A DNA stretch of 64,000 nt from Azospirillum sp. TSH64. GTDB lineage: Bacteria; Pseudomonadota; Alphaproteobacteria; Azospirillales; Azospirillaceae. Below the pieces are notes generated by a model. That model was not told the origin of the DNA and made no database searches. It saw only the letters and a program-made list of their open reading frames with translations. Position numbers and translations under genes: made by a program. This document shows positions 11,164-28,130 of this stretch, piece after piece. Location of the stretch: assembly GCF_003116035.1 (NCBI RefSeq), contig NZ_LGQW01000015.1, positions 5,860,719-5,924,718 on the forward strand, written 5' to 3'. How positions within the stretch are numbered: position 1 is the stretch's first letter; the number at the start of each line of letters is the position of its first letter.

Positions 11164-13014
11164 TTGCTTATCCATCCGGGCGAACAGGCGACAGATTCAA
11201 CCACCCCTCCTGCCCCGGCCGTGACGCTCTCGCCGGCGGCGCAGCTGGTGGCGCGGGCGCTGGAACGGCCGCGCCGGCTGCTGCTGGCCGCCCTGCTGCT
11301 GGGCGTGCCGGTGGCGGCCGGGCTTGCGGCGGGCTGGGCCTCGTCGCTGGCGCAGGAGGATCTGCGGGAGAGCGCCCGGGCGCAGCTGGCGCTCTACAAC
11401 GCCAATCTGCGGGCGGAGCTTGAGCGGCATGCCGCCGTACCGCTCGCCCTGGCGCAGGATGCGGAGGTGCGCGCCCTGCTGGCCAACCCGACGCCGGATG
11501 CCGTCGACCGGCTGAACCGCAAGCTCCAGGACATCGCCCGCGCGCTGGATGCGCTGGCGCTCTATGTGATGGACGCCAAGGGAACGACGGTGGCCGCCAG
11601 CAATTGGAACAGTCCGGCCAGCTTCGTGGGCGAGAATTTCTCCTACCGGCCCTATTTCCGCATGGCGATGGACCAGGGCGAGGGCCACCATTTCGCGCTG
11701 GGCACGACGTCGCTGGTGCCGGGCTTCTACACCGCGAACCGGGTGGTGGCGGAAAACCGCACAGTGGGGGCGGTGGTGCTGAAGCTGGGCTTCGACCGGC
11801 TGGAAGCGGCATGGACGCCGGGGCAGGAGAGGCTGCTGGTGACCGACCGCGACGGGGTGGTCTTCATCACCAACGTGCCGTCCTGGCGCTATCACGCCCT
11901 GCCCCGCCGCCTGCCGATCAGCCTGCCGATCATCCCGGAAGGCACCAGCGAGGGGTTGGACGTGCTGCCCTGGGCCTTCGGCGGTGCTGCCGACCGCATC
12001 GCCCTGGAGGAGAAGGACGGACAGAGGCGCTATCTGCTGACCTCGGTCGCCATGCCGGGCGGCGACTGGACCCTGCACAGCCTGACCAGCCTGGACCCGG
12101 TGACCGCCCATGCCTGGGTCGCCGGGCTGCTGGCCGCGGCGGCGGTGGCGATGGCGGCGCTCGCCGCCTATGCCGTAGCGCTCCGCCGGGTCGCCCTGGT
12201 GGAGCGGATCGCCCTGCAGGAGGAATCGCGGGCGGAGCTGGAGCGCCGGGTCGCCGCCGCCACCGCCGACCTGCGCGCGGCGGAGAACGAGTTGACCCAG
12301 GCGGCCAAGCTGGCGGCGCTCGGCCAGATGTCGGCCGGCATCGCCCATGAGATCAACCAGCCGCTGGCCGCCATGCGCAGCTTCGCCGACAACGCGGTGG
12401 TGCTGCTGGAACGCGGGCGGCTGGACTCGGTGCGCGACAATCTGGCGGAGATCGCCGAGCTGACCGACCGCATGGCCGCCATCACCCGCCAGTTGAAGGG
12501 GTTCGCCCGCCGCGCCTCCGGCACGCTGGGGTCTGTGTCGGTGCAGGGCGCGGTGACCCAGGCGCTGGCCCTGCTGGAGGCCAAGCTGCGGCGCGACGAC
12601 ATCGTCGTCGAGGCCGATCTGCCCGACCAGCCGGTCCGGGTGGTGGCTGAGGATGTGCGGCTCCAGCAGGTTCTGGTCAATCTGATCGGCAATGCCGCCG
12701 ACGCCATGCGCGGCTGTCCGGTGCGCCGCCTGCGCATCGGGCTGGTCGCGGCCGAGGGGGAGGCCCTGCTGAGTGTCGCCGACACCGGCAGCGGCATCGC
12801 CGAGGCCGACCTGCCCCGCCTGTTCGTCCCCTTCTTCACCACCAAGGAAGCCGGCGAGGGGCTGGGGCTCGGGCTGTCGATCAGCCATGGCATCGTCGAG
12901 GATTTCGGCGGCAGCCTGACCGCCGCCAACCGCACCGGGAAGCCCGGCCATGGCGCCGTCTTCACCCTGCGGCTGACCGCCGCGGAGCAGCCTCCCAAGG
13001 AGCAGAGTCAATGA
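11164..13014 (+). CDS. dctB: C4-dicarboxylate sensor histidine kinase DctB
   Basis: 616 residues. A transmembrane helix lies near residues 35-58 (LLLAALLLGVPVAAGLAAGWA) and a second near 320-345. Between them is a periplasmic Cache/PAS-like ligand domain (FSYRPYFRMAMDQGEGHHFALG is typical of DctB sensors). A coiled linker follows, then the HisKA box LGQMSAGIAHEINQPLAAMRS with phospho-His near residue 395. The ATPase domain shows NLIGNAADAM, DTGSGI and GLGLGLSIS. It senses external C4-dicarboxylates and phosphorylates DctD. The TTG start at 11164 has AGGGG upstream; GTG at 11221 is an alternative. Its stop overlaps the dctD ATG by four bases. Confidence 0.93.
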   Translation: MLIHPGEQATDSTTPPAPAVTLSPAAQLVARALERPRRLLLAALLLGVPVAAGLAAGWASSLAQEDLRESARAQLALYNANLRAELERHAAVPLALAQDAEVRALLANPTPDAVDRLNRKLQDIARALDALALYVMDAKGTTVAASNWNSPASFVGENFSYRPYFRMAMDQGEGHHFALGTTSLVPGFYTANRVVAENRTVGAVVLKLGFDRLEAAWTPGQERLLVTDRDGVVFITNVPSWRYHALPRRLPISLPIIPEGTSEGLDVLPWAFGGAADRIALEEKDGQRRYLLTSVAMPGGDWTLHSLTSLDPVTAHAWVAGLLAAAAVAMAALAAYAVALRRVALVERIALQEESRAELERRVAAATADLRAAENELTQAAKLAALGQMSAGIAHEINQPLAAMRSFADNAVVLLERGRLDSVRDNLAEIAELTDRMAAITRQLKGFARRASGTLGSVSVQGAVTQALALLEAKLRRDDIVVEADLPDQPVRVVAEDVRLQQVLVNLIGNAADAMRGCPVRRLRIGLVAAEGEALLSVADTGSGIAEADLPRLFVPFFTTKEAGEGLGLGLSISHGIVEDFGGSLTAANRTGKPGHGAVFTLRLTAAEQPPKEQSQ

Positions 13015-14381
13015 GCCGGTCCATTCCCGAGGTCGCCGGCACGGTGGCCGTCGGCAGCGTGATCTTCGTCGATGACGAGCGCGCGGTGCGGCTGGCCGGG
13101 CAGCAGGCGCTGGAACTGGCGGGGTTCGAGGTGACGGCCTGCGACGGGGCTGAGCGTGCCCTGCGCCATGTCGGCCGCGACTGGCCGGGATGCCTCGTCA
13201 CCGATGTGCGCATGCCGCAGATGGACGGGCTGGCCCTGCTGGCGCGGGTGCAGGAGATCGATCGCGACCTGCCGGTCATCCTGATCACCGGCCACGGCGA
13301 CGTGCCGATGGCGGTGGAGGCGATGCGCAACGGCGCCTATGATTTCCTGGAGAAGCCCTTCCCGTCCGACCGGCTGACCGAGGTGGCGCGGCGTGCGGTG
13401 GAGAAGCGCCGGCTGGTGATGGAGAACCGCCGGCTGCGGGCGCAGATCGCCGGCGGCGTCGACCCGGCGGAGAGCATCGTCGGCCGCACGCCGGGCATCG
13501 AGCGGCTGCGCACCACCATCGCCGCGGTCGCCGACACCGACGCCGACGTTCTGGTGTTCGGCGAGACCGGCACCGGCAAGGAGATGGTCGCCCGCGCGCT
13601 GCACGCCGCCAGCGGCCGGCGCAAGAACCCCTTCGTCGCGCTGAACTGCGGCGCCATGCCGGAATCGATCTTTGAAAGCGAGCTGTTCGGGCATGAGGCC
13701 GGCGCCTTCACCGGCGCCGCCAAGCGCCGGGTCGGCCGGATCGAGCATGCCGGCGGCGGCACCCTGTTCCTGGACGAGATCGAGAGCATGCCGCTGGCCT
13801 TGCAGGTGAAGCTGCTGCGGGTGATCCAGGAACGGGTGGTCGAACCGTTGGGATCGAACGAGCAGGTGCCGGTCGACCTGCGGGTGGTCGCCGCCACCAA
13901 GTCCGACCTGCGGCAGGCGGCGGATGCCGGGAAATTCCGGGCCGACCTCTATTACCGGCTGAATGTGGTGGTGCTGACCATTCCGCCGCTGCGTGAGCGG
14001 CGCGACGATATTCCCCTGCTGTTCCAGCATTTCGTCGCCCAGGCCGCCACCCGCTACAACCGCGAGCCGCGGGTGCCGAGCCGTGAGCAGATGCAGCGCC
14101 TGATGGGGCAGGACTGGCCGGGCAATGTCCGTGAGCTGCGCAATGCGGCCGACCGCTTCGTTCTTGGGCTGGAGGATGTGGCGCCGGTGGCGGTCTCGGC
14201 ACCCTCCCCCCTGTCGCTGGCCGAACAGGTCGATCTGTACGAGAAAGGACTGATCCAGGCCGAGCTCGTCCGCCACCGCGGCAGCGTGAAGGCCGCCATC
14301 GAGGCACTCAACATCCCGCGCAAGACCTTCTATGACAAGCTCAAGCGCTACGGGCTGAGCCGCGACGACTTCCTCGACTGA
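13011..14381 (+). CDS. dctD: Sigma-54-dependent response regulator DctD
   Basis: 456 residues in the NtrC-type order. The receiver (about 14-130) has acidic pocket DDE at 21-23, phospho-acceptor D65 in TDVRMPQMDG and the KPF lysine. The AAA+ domain (about 155-380) has Walker A GETGTGKE at 184-191, the sigma-54 contact loop GAFTGA at 231-236 and Walker B TLFLDEIE. A C-terminal Fis-type helix-turn-helix (VKAAIEALNIPRKTFYDKLKR) binds DNA. It would activate the sigma-54 promoter upstream of dctA when DctB signals. It is translationally coupled to dctB through the ATGA overlap. Confidence 0.95.
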   Translation: MSRSIPEVAGTVAVGSVIFVDDERAVRLAGQQALELAGFEVTACDGAERALRHVGRDWPGCLVTDVRMPQMDGLALLARVQEIDRDLPVILITGHGDVPMAVEAMRNGAYDFLEKPFPSDRLTEVARRAVEKRRLVMENRRLRAQIAGGVDPAESIVGRTPGIERLRTTIAAVADTDADVLVFGETGTGKEMVARALHAASGRRKNPFVALNCGAMPESIFESELFGHEAGAFTGAAKRRVGRIEHAGGGTLFLDEIESMPLALQVKLLRVIQERVVEPLGSNEQVPVDLRVVAATKSDLRQAADAGKFRADLYYRLNVVVLTIPPLRERRDDIPLLFQHFVAQAATRYNREPRVPSREQMQRLMGQDWPGNVRELRNAADRFVLGLEDVAPVAVSAPSPLSLAEQVDLYEKGLIQAELVRHRGSVKAAIEALNIPRKTFYDKLKRYGLSRDDFLD

Positions 14382-14490
14382 GGGCCTGCGACATTTTATG
14401 GCCCATTCGGCGAACGGAATGGTCATTGTCGCCGAAGGGTTATTGCGGCACCCTACCGGGGGTTGATCGGCGGCAATCTCGGGTGCGGCG

Positions 14491-16176
14491 ATGGACGGGG
14501 TGAATTCAAAAGCCTTCCGTTTCTTCAATCGCAGGACGGGAGAGCATTTCTATACGGCGAGCACGGCCGAGCGGGACGGCATCATCGCCGGGATGGCCGA
14601 CATGAGCTATGAGGGCGTCGCCTTCCTGCAAGGGGGCGGCGCCAGCGATCCGGTGTCGGTGGCCCGCTTCGTCAGGCTGGACACGGGAGAGCATTTCTAC
14701 ACCGCCAGCGTCACCGAACGGGACTACATCCTCCAGAACATGGCGGACCGTTACCGGCTGGAGGACCCGCAGGCCTTCCTCGCCTCCGCGACACCGGACC
14801 ATCAATTCTCCCAGCCCGTCTACCGCTTCCTCGACACGGCGACCGGCAGTCATTTCTTCACCGCCTCCGACAGCGAGCGGGACGGGGTGATGGCGAGCCT
14901 GTCGAGCTATCGCTACGAGGGGGTGGCCTTCTATGCGAAGCCCACTCCACCGCTTCCCCCTGCCCCGTCGGGCGCTTTCGACGAGACGTGGTATCTCCAG
15001 GCCTATCCGGACGTCCGCGATGCGGTGAATGCCGGCTGGATGACCGCCCGCACCCATTACGACGCCTTCGGCAGGCGCGAAGGCCGCATGCCGAACGACA
15101 TGGCGGCGCTGGACGGCAACGACCATTGGATCGCCTTCGACGGAGCGCCCGGCCATGTCCGGATCCTGAATGGCGGATCCGGCGACGACATCCTCGATGG
15201 GATCGACGGATACACCATTTCCACCAGCACCATGGTCGGTGCCTACAGCGGCTACAGCGACTCCAGTGACAGGCTGTTCGGCGAGACCGGCGACGACACG
15301 CTGTATGGTGCGCAGAACGACACGCTGAATGGCGGAAGCGGCAACGACACTTACTACGTCCATTCCTCCGGCGTGCTGGTGACCGAGGGGGCCGATGCCG
15401 GGACCGATGAGCTTGTCCTGATCGAGGACAGCATCAGCGGCTATTTCAACTATTCCATGCCGGTCAACGTCGAGCGGATGCGGGTTTTCATCAATCCGAT
15501 CAACAACCCGTCGGTTCCGACCATCGCGGGAAGCGGCGCAAACGACTGGATCGGTGCCGGGAGCACCACGACCCAGATCCGCCTTCTGGGCGGTGCCGGC
15601 AACGACACGCTGAATGGCGGTTACGGCATGGGTGGCGGTGCGGTCGTGGAGGGGGGCGACGGCGCCGATTATCTGCTGGCGGTCGGATACAACGACGCGC
15701 GCTTCTACACCTGGGTGGGATCGGCCAACGACACGCTCAGCGGCGGTGACGGCGACGACACTCTGGTGGCCTGGACCGGCAACGACCGCCTGACCGGCGG
15801 CAGCGGTGCCGACACCGTCCTCATCGATCTCGGCTCTCCGCCGAGCCGGCTCTGGCAGGATCCGAAGGCCTGGTCCTCCTATCCGGGGCCCGGCGGCAAT
15901 TCCTATGTCCTGTGGTCGGGAACGACGGTGACGACGGTCACTGATTTCCAGCCGGGCGTCGATGTGCTGAGCTTCCGCCACACCTCGCTCAGTCTGTCCG
16001 ACATCATGGAGCGCTTCACCGATCGTGCGGACGGAATGGGCGTGGTGGCCAGCTTCACCAACGGCGAACTCGGACTTCCGCCACCGGGGGTTACCGGCAA
16101 CGGCTTCACGCTTTCGCTCGACAATGTGAAGCAGTGGCAGGTCTCGGCCAATTGGTTCTCGGTTTCCCCGACCTGA
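14491..16176 (+). CDS. DUF5648/RTX calcium-binding secreted protein
   Basis: 561 residues. The first 150 residues hold three copies of a roughly 45-residue unit with consensus FxxxxTGxHFYTAS...ERD (TGEHFYTAST, TGEHFYTASV, GSHFFTASDS), the DUF5648 repeat. About 165-205 is a YPDVRDAV...HYDAFGRREGR unit seen in secreted alphaproteobacterial proteins. The rest contains RTX nonapeptide-like Ca-binding motifs (GGSGDDILDG, GGSGNDTYY, GGAGNDTLNG, GGDGDDTLVA). It ends with a serralysin-like C-terminus (VTTVTDFQPGVDVLSF). Absence of an N-terminal signal peptide together with RTX repeats implies type I secretion, but no ABC exporter is adjacent. The ribosome site before the ATG is weak. The role is unknown, possibly extracellular binding. 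Confidence 0.8.
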   Translation: MDGVNSKAFRFFNRRTGEHFYTASTAERDGIIAGMADMSYEGVAFLQGGGASDPVSVARFVRLDTGEHFYTASVTERDYILQNMADRYRLEDPQAFLASATPDHQFSQPVYRFLDTATGSHFFTASDSERDGVMASLSSYRYEGVAFYAKPTPPLPPAPSGAFDETWYLQAYPDVRDAVNAGWMTARTHYDAFGRREGRMPNDMAALDGNDHWIAFDGAPGHVRILNGGSGDDILDGIDGYTISTSTMVGAYSGYSDSSDRLFGETGDDTLYGAQNDTLNGGSGNDTYYVHSSGVLVTEGADAGTDELVLIEDSISGYFNYSMPVNVERMRVFINPINNPSVPTIAGSGANDWIGAGSTTTQIRLLGGAGNDTLNGGYGMGGGAVVEGGDGADYLLAVGYNDARFYTWVGSANDTLSGGDGDDTLVAWTGNDRLTGGSGADTVLIDLGSPPSRLWQDPKAWSSYPGPGGNSYVLWSGTTVTTVTDFQPGVDVLSFRHTSLSLSDIMERFTDRADGMGVVASFTNGELGLPPPGVTGNGFTLSLDNVKQWQVSANWFSVSPT

Positions 16177-16418
16177 CGGGATGGCCGCCCGAGGGCCCGG
16201 CAGGCCTGCCCTGCAACCCCCCCCATCGGGGCAGTTGACGAACGCCCAAGCTTGCCAGCGGTCCTGCCGGTTCCCATGTGCCGTCTCCACCCGTCCGGCC
16301 GGCGCCGCGGGTGGTGCTGTGGGACGGACCTTTCCTTCGTTCCCGCTGTTGTACCGATAGACCGTGCAGCACCGACGTCGAAGGGGACGGCCTGAGAATG
16401 TCACCGAGGATTAGCACC

Positions 16419-16727
16419 ATGACCCCCCGTCTCCTTGCGGAGCTTCTGGAACCGATCCTGACCGCCGCGGATGACGACGAAGAGGGCCTGTCGGAGGCCG
16501 TGAACCTGACCGCGGAGGCCATGGCGGCGCTGGGCGCCACCGTGCTCGACCCGAACGGGCAGCCGGCCCGCGGGGTGTCCGATGAACGGGCCGTCGTCGC
16601 CGCCTTGAACACCTACGCGCACAACCTGATGCGCGACGGCCGTCTGGACGATGTGGTCGAGGCCCTTCAAGTGGCCGAGCGGATCGGCCGCATCGCCCAT
16701 CTGCCGCACCACCCGCGTACCGTCTGA
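16419..16727 (+). CDS. Small conserved-looking hypothetical protein
   Basis: 102 residues from the ATG at 16419, which has GAGGA 8 bases upstream; the frame also has an ATG at 16398 with poorer spacing. The protein is acidic and mostly helical (LLAELLEPILTAADDDEEGL; VVAALNTYAHNLMRDGRLDDVVEALQVAERIGRIAHL) with no membrane segment or recognisable motif. GC-rich third positions support coding. It precedes the trehalose fusion gene by 133 bases on the same strand. I do not recognise the family. Confidence 0.6.
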   Translation: MTPRLLAELLEPILTAADDDEEGLSEAVNLTAEAMAALGATVLDPNGQPARGVSDERAVVAALNTYAHNLMRDGRLDDVVEALQVAERIGRIAHLPHHPRTV

Positions 16728-16860
16728 CAACTCTTTTGGGAGAAGGGCGCGGTCGTTCGTGGAAGCGGCTTTGCGGGTGCGGGAACTCCTTCGCTCCGTG
16801 CTGCCCCTCCGTGCTGCTTGAGCGACGTGCCACCCAGCGCTCAACAGGGGAGGAGCCCTC

Positions 16861-22467
<5,607 letters not shown>

Positions 22468-22518
22468 CACCCAGGTCCTTTCCCACTCCGCCCTTCCCAT
22501 TCCGAGGAGCACACACCC

Positions 22519-25299
<2,781 letters not shown>

Positions 25300-25300
25300 C

Positions 25301-25332
25301 GGCCGGCCTGGAACGGGGCCGGCCTGGAACGG
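25301..25332. repeat. Tandem 16-bp duplication
   Basis: GGCCGGCCTGGAACGG occurs twice, head to tail and without mismatch, immediately after the treY stop and before its terminator. Confidence 0.9.
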
Positions 25333-25334
25333 GA

Positions 25335-25362
25335 AAGGGCGCGCGGGTGACCGCGCGCCCTT
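25335..25362 (+). terminator. Rho-independent terminator of treY operon
   Basis: Perfect 12-bp stem AAGGGCGCGCGG / CCGCGCGCCCTT with loop GTGA, followed by TTCTTCTTTA on the plus strand. Confidence 0.9.
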
Positions 25363-25384
25363 CTTCTTTACCGTACTGCCCGGA

Positions 25385-25798
25385 TCAGCGGGCGGTGCTG
25401 CCGGTGCCATTGGACGAACCACCCATCGAGCCCGACGGCTGCTGCGTGCCGACCGGGCCGTCGGAGCCGGTGCCCATTGAGCCGCTGTTGCCCAGGCTGT
25501 TGCCGCCGGTGCCATTGGTCGAGCTCGAAGAGCCCGAGCCGGTCATCGACCCGCTGCCCATCGAAGACCCATTGGACGACGAGCCGCTGGTGGCGCCGCT
25601 CTTGCTGTCCACGCCGCCCATGCTGCCGCAGCCGAGCTGGTTGTTCGACGTACAGGGCGGGTTGGTCTGGTTGGAGTTGGTGCTTGAGCCGGCGCTGTTG
25701 GCCGCCGGGCTGCCGGAGATTGAACCGCTGTCGGCGGCGAAGGCCGGGGCGGCCATCAGGGCCAGGGCGGTGGCGGCGCCGATCATCAGGCTCTTCAT
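25385..25798 (-). CDS. Secreted Ser/Gly/Asn-rich low-complexity protein
   Basis: 137 residues from the ATG at 25798, chosen because AAAGGAA lies just upstream and the protein then begins with a clean signal peptide (MKSLMIGAATALALMAAPAFA, cut after AFA). The mature part is nearly all Ser, Gly, Asn, Thr and Met in GSS/GSM-type units with only two cysteines (PPCTSNNQLGCGS). No enzymatic domain is visible. The frame stays open further upstream but without a signal sequence. Possibly a disordered periplasmic or surface protein. It converges on treY and is followed by an independent gene on the same strand. Confidence 0.75.
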   Translation of the reverse strand: MKSLMIGAATALALMAAPAFAADSGSISGSPAANSAGSSTNSNQTNPPCTSNNQLGCGSMGGVDSKSGATSGSSSNGSSMGSGSMTGSGSSSSTNGTGGNSLGNSGSMGTGSDGPVGTQQPSGSMGGSSNGTGSTAR

Positions 25799-25941
25799 GA
25801 GGATTCCTTTCGCTGTGCGGCCCATCAACGCCGGTGCGGCGGCGGGCCGGAAACTTGTCGGTGGGGAGCCGGTTCGTCCCCGCTTGCCATCACACCAACA
25901 GGCCCGGTCCGGAATGATCGCGCGGCAGGCGAAAACGAAAA

Positions 25942-25961
25942 CGCCCGCCGAAGGGCGGGCG
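25942..25961 (-). terminator. Rho-independent terminator of the receiver gene
   Basis: Stem CGCCCGCC/GGCGGGCG with a 4-base loop. On the minus strand it is followed by TTTTCGTTTTC, 30 bases beyond the stop of the response regulator. Confidence 0.85.
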
Positions 25962-25990
25962 CTTCCTGGCAACTCAAGGACGGCGAGCGG

Positions 25991-26437
25991 TCAGGCCGTG
26001 CGCGCCTTCGGCAGGCCGGCGGCCATGGCGGCGGAGCCGTGGAAGATCTCCAGCGCGGCCGGCGTGGAGGACGGGCGCAGGCCGCCCAGGATTTCCCCGG
26101 CGGCGCCGACGGCCTGGACCAGCGCATCCGGCATCACCGGCTTGCGCAGCAGGCCCATGGCGAAGGCGCGGGCTTCGGCGGCATGGTGATCGAACCCGGT
26201 CATCAGCAGCGACGGAATGCCATTCTCTTCCCACAGGCGGCGGGCCAGGACCAAGCCATTCTCCCCACCGGCGAGATTGACGTCGACCAGCGCCAGTTCG
26301 GGACATTCGCGGGCACCGACCCGCGTAGCCTTGGCGGCGTCGCGCAGCGGTCCAACCACGGTATAGCCCGCATTCTCCAGAACGGCTTTCACGGCCGGAC
26401 CGATCAGCGGATCGTCCTCGACGACAAGCACCTTCAA
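25991..26437 (-). CDS. Single-domain response regulator (orphan receiver)
   Basis: 148 residues. The receiver fold shows LVVEDDPLI (acidic pocket D8, D9), phospho-acceptor D52 in LVDVNLAGGENG and the lysine in GLLRKPVMPDAL. About 30 extra residues at the C-terminus have no DNA-binding domain. The start is uncertain. I prefer the TTG at 26437, nine bases after AGGGAG and giving the normal MKVLVVEDD beginning; an ATG at 26485 would add a basic stretch unlike receivers. No histidine kinase is adjacent. Single-domain regulators with the form DVNLxxGxNG are common in alphaproteobacteria, often linked to general stress or chemotaxis signalling (family knowledge). The partner is unknown. Confidence 0.8.
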   Translation of the reverse strand: MKVLVVEDDPLIGPAVKAVLENAGYTVVGPLRDAAKATRVGARECPELALVDVNLAGGENGLVLARRLWEENGIPSLLMTGFDHHAAEARAFAMGLLRKPVMPDALVQAVGAAGEILGGLRPSSTPAALEIFHGSAAMAAGLPKARTA

Positions 26438-26520
26438 GACGGCATGCTCCCTTGAATGACGGTGCGGGCTTATAGCCCGTTCCATCCGGTTTCCGAAGCC
26501 TGTTCGGCTTCGATCAACTG

Positions 26521-26545
26521 AACCGCCCATGTTTGTCGCGGTTCC
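26521..26545 (-). promoter_or_regulatory. Possible EcfG-type promoter / inverted repeat
   Basis: On the minus strand GGAAC is followed after 17 bases by GTT, close to the alphaproteobacterial EcfG pattern GGAAC-N16/17-CGTT. The same bases form the inverted repeat GAACCGC-N10-GCGGTTC, so an operator is an alternative reading. It lies about 85 bases upstream of the receiver gene start. Confidence 0.35.
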
Positions 26546-26665
26546 GCTCCGTTCAAGAGGTCGAAGGGGTACTCCCTTCCGGTCATGGCGCCCTACTGAA
26601 CGTCCGGGTTGGAAACATACACCATCGCAGAGCGTTTTACCCGGACGCGAGAGAGGATACACGCA

Positions 26666-26884
26666 ATGGCATTCGTTGAGATGACCGACACGTCCGGGGA
26701 AACCGTTTTGGTGAACCCCATCGCCGTCGCCTATCTGCGCAGCGCAGGCGACGGCGGCACCGATCTGTATTTTGCCGGCCGGGCGGAGCCGCTGCGGCTG
26801 ACCGGGGCGCCGTCGGACATCGTCCGCGCCCTGGAAAACGCCGCACCCACCCCGCCCGATCCCACCCTGTCGCTGCTGGCTTGA
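26666..26884 (+). CDS. Small FlbD-like hypothetical protein
   Basis: 72 residues. The start ATG at 26666 has GAGAGGA about 8 bases upstream; the frame extends earlier but without a ribosome site. The sequence (VLVNPIAVAYLRS, DLYFAGRAEPLRLTGAPSDIVRAL) has the beta-strand pattern of the short FlbD-like family: VNP followed by an aromatic strand, then a final helix. I see no catalytic motif. It is divergent from the receiver gene and ends 8 bases before the convergent PaaG-like gene. Assignment to FlbD is by pattern only and weak. Confidence 0.6.
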   Translation: MAFVEMTDTSGETVLVNPIAVAYLRSAGDGGTDLYFAGRAEPLRLTGAPSDIVRALENAAPTPPDPTLSLLA

Positions 26885-26892
26885 CGACAAGC

Positions 26893-27675
26893 TCAGGCGC
26901 GGGGGTAATTGGGGGGACGCTTCTCGAAGAAGGCGGTGATGCCCTCCGCCGCCTCCGCCCCGTGCAGGGCCTCGACGAAGAAGGCGGCCTCGCGGTCGAG
27001 CTGGTCGTCGGGCGCGCCGAAGCCGCTCTCGATCAGCCGCTTGGCCCGGCCGATGGTGAGCGTCGGCCCGTCCGCCAGCCGCTCCGCCCAGGCGAGCGCC
27101 TCGGCCAGCGTGGCGCCGGGCGCCACCACCCGGTTGACGATGGCGAGCTGGGCCAGCCGTGCCGCGCCGATCCTGCCGCCTTCAAACATGATCTCGGCGG
27201 CCAGCTGCGGCGTCGCGGCACGGGCGAGGAAGGCCGACGCTCCGCCGTCCGGGTTGAGCCCGACCTTCACATAGGCGAGCGTGAACACGGCATCCTCCGC
27301 CGCGACGATCAGGTCGCAGCCGAGCGCCACCGAGAATCCCGCTCCGGCGGCGGCCCCCTCGACGGCGGCGATCACCGGCTTGGGGCAGGCACGCATGGCG
27401 CGGGTCCAGCCATGGAAGTGCTCCAGGCTGGTGCGCGTCATCTCCGGGTCGGCCTTGGCGTTGCCGAGCAGCCGGCCCAGATTGCCGCCGGAACAGAAGG
27501 TGCCGTTGGCCCCGGTCAGGACGATGGCGCCCACCCCCGGATCCCCGGCCGCCTGCACCAGCGCGTCGCGGGCGGCGGCCATCATCTCCGGCTCCAGCGC
27601 GTTCTTGGTGGCCGCATCGTCCATCGTCAGCACCGTCACGCGGCCCTGGCGCGCGACGGTCAGTTGTCCGCTCAT
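26893..27675 (-). CDS. PaaG-like enoyl-CoA hydratase/isomerase
   Basis: 260 residues, the crotonase family length. The oxyanion-hole motifs are FCSGGNLGRLL and GAAAGAGFSVALGCDL. Where true hydratases carry a catalytic glutamate, this protein reads KVGLNPDGGAS, with Asp as in PaaG-type isomerases (IPDxGG). That points to isomerisation or ring opening of an acyl-CoA such as oxepin-CoA rather than simple hydration. The upstream gene is a PaaI-like thioesterase whose stop overlaps this start by four bases, a pairing common in phenylacetyl-CoA catabolism. No other paa genes are in the window, so the substrate is unproven. Confidence 0.85.
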   Translation of the reverse strand: MSGQLTVARQGRVTVLTMDDAATKNALEPEMMAAARDALVQAAGDPGVGAIVLTGANGTFCSGGNLGRLLGNAKADPEMTRTSLEHFHGWTRAMRACPKPVIAAVEGAAAGAGFSVALGCDLIVAAEDAVFTLAYVKVGLNPDGGASAFLARAATPQLAAEIMFEGGRIGAARLAQLAIVNRVVAPGATLAEALAWAERLADGPTLTIGRAKRLIESGFGAPDDQLDREAAFFVEALHGAEAAEGITAFFEKRPPNYPRA

Positions 27676-28130
27676 AGCTCGGTTCCCTCCCGGTTTTCGC
27701 TGCCCGGCCGGTATTTGAACATGCCTTCCGACGTGGCGATCAGGGCACCGGTGTCGCCGTGGCGGATCTCCGCCGCGATCCCGATGATCTTGCGCCCGCC
27801 GCCGCGCAGCCGGCCGGTGGCGATCAGCGTACCGGTGCGCGCCTGACCCAGGAAGCTCGTCGACAGGGACAGCGTCACCACCCGCCTTACCCGGCCGGGG
27901 AACGGACAGTATGTTGCCGAGAATCCGGAAACCGTGTCCAGAAGCGTCACCAGAACCCCGCCATGCACCACGCCGGCCCGGTTCAGGTGGCGGTCGTCGA
28001 TGGCCATCGTCAGCTTCGCCTCGCCCTCCTCCCAGCGACTCAAGGCGTAGCCCAACAGGCGCTGGAAGCCCGATTCCGGCTCCCCGTTCAGCAGATCGTC
28101 CATACCTTGTTCGTCCATCCCCTGCCCCAT
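27672..28130 (-). CDS. PaaI-like hotdog-fold thioesterase
   Basis: 152 residues. The core NRAGVVHGGVLVTLLDTVSGF is the hotdog thioesterase motif (HGG, with Asp on the central helix), followed by the strand VTLSLSTSFLGQARTGTLIATG. It would hydrolyse acyl-CoA esters that accumulate in ring degradation, or recycle CoA. The start is taken at the ATG at 28130, which overlaps the TGA of a 34-codon reading frame upstream; a GTG directly before it and two further Mets downstream are alternatives. Co-transcribed with the PaaG-like gene through a four-base overlap. Confidence 0.85.
   Translation of the reverse strand: MGQGMDEQGMDDLLNGEPESGFQRLLGYALSRWEEGEAKLTMAIDDRHLNRAGVVHGGVLVTLLDTVSGFSATYCPFPGRVRRVVTLSLSTSFLGQARTGTLIATGRLRGGGRKIIGIAAEIRHGDTGALIATSEGMFKYRPGSENREGTEL

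Noticed and set aside
14506..16404. 632-codon frame opposite the RTX gene
   Set aside because: The plus strand carries recognisable DUF5648 and RTX repeats; the antisense product has none.
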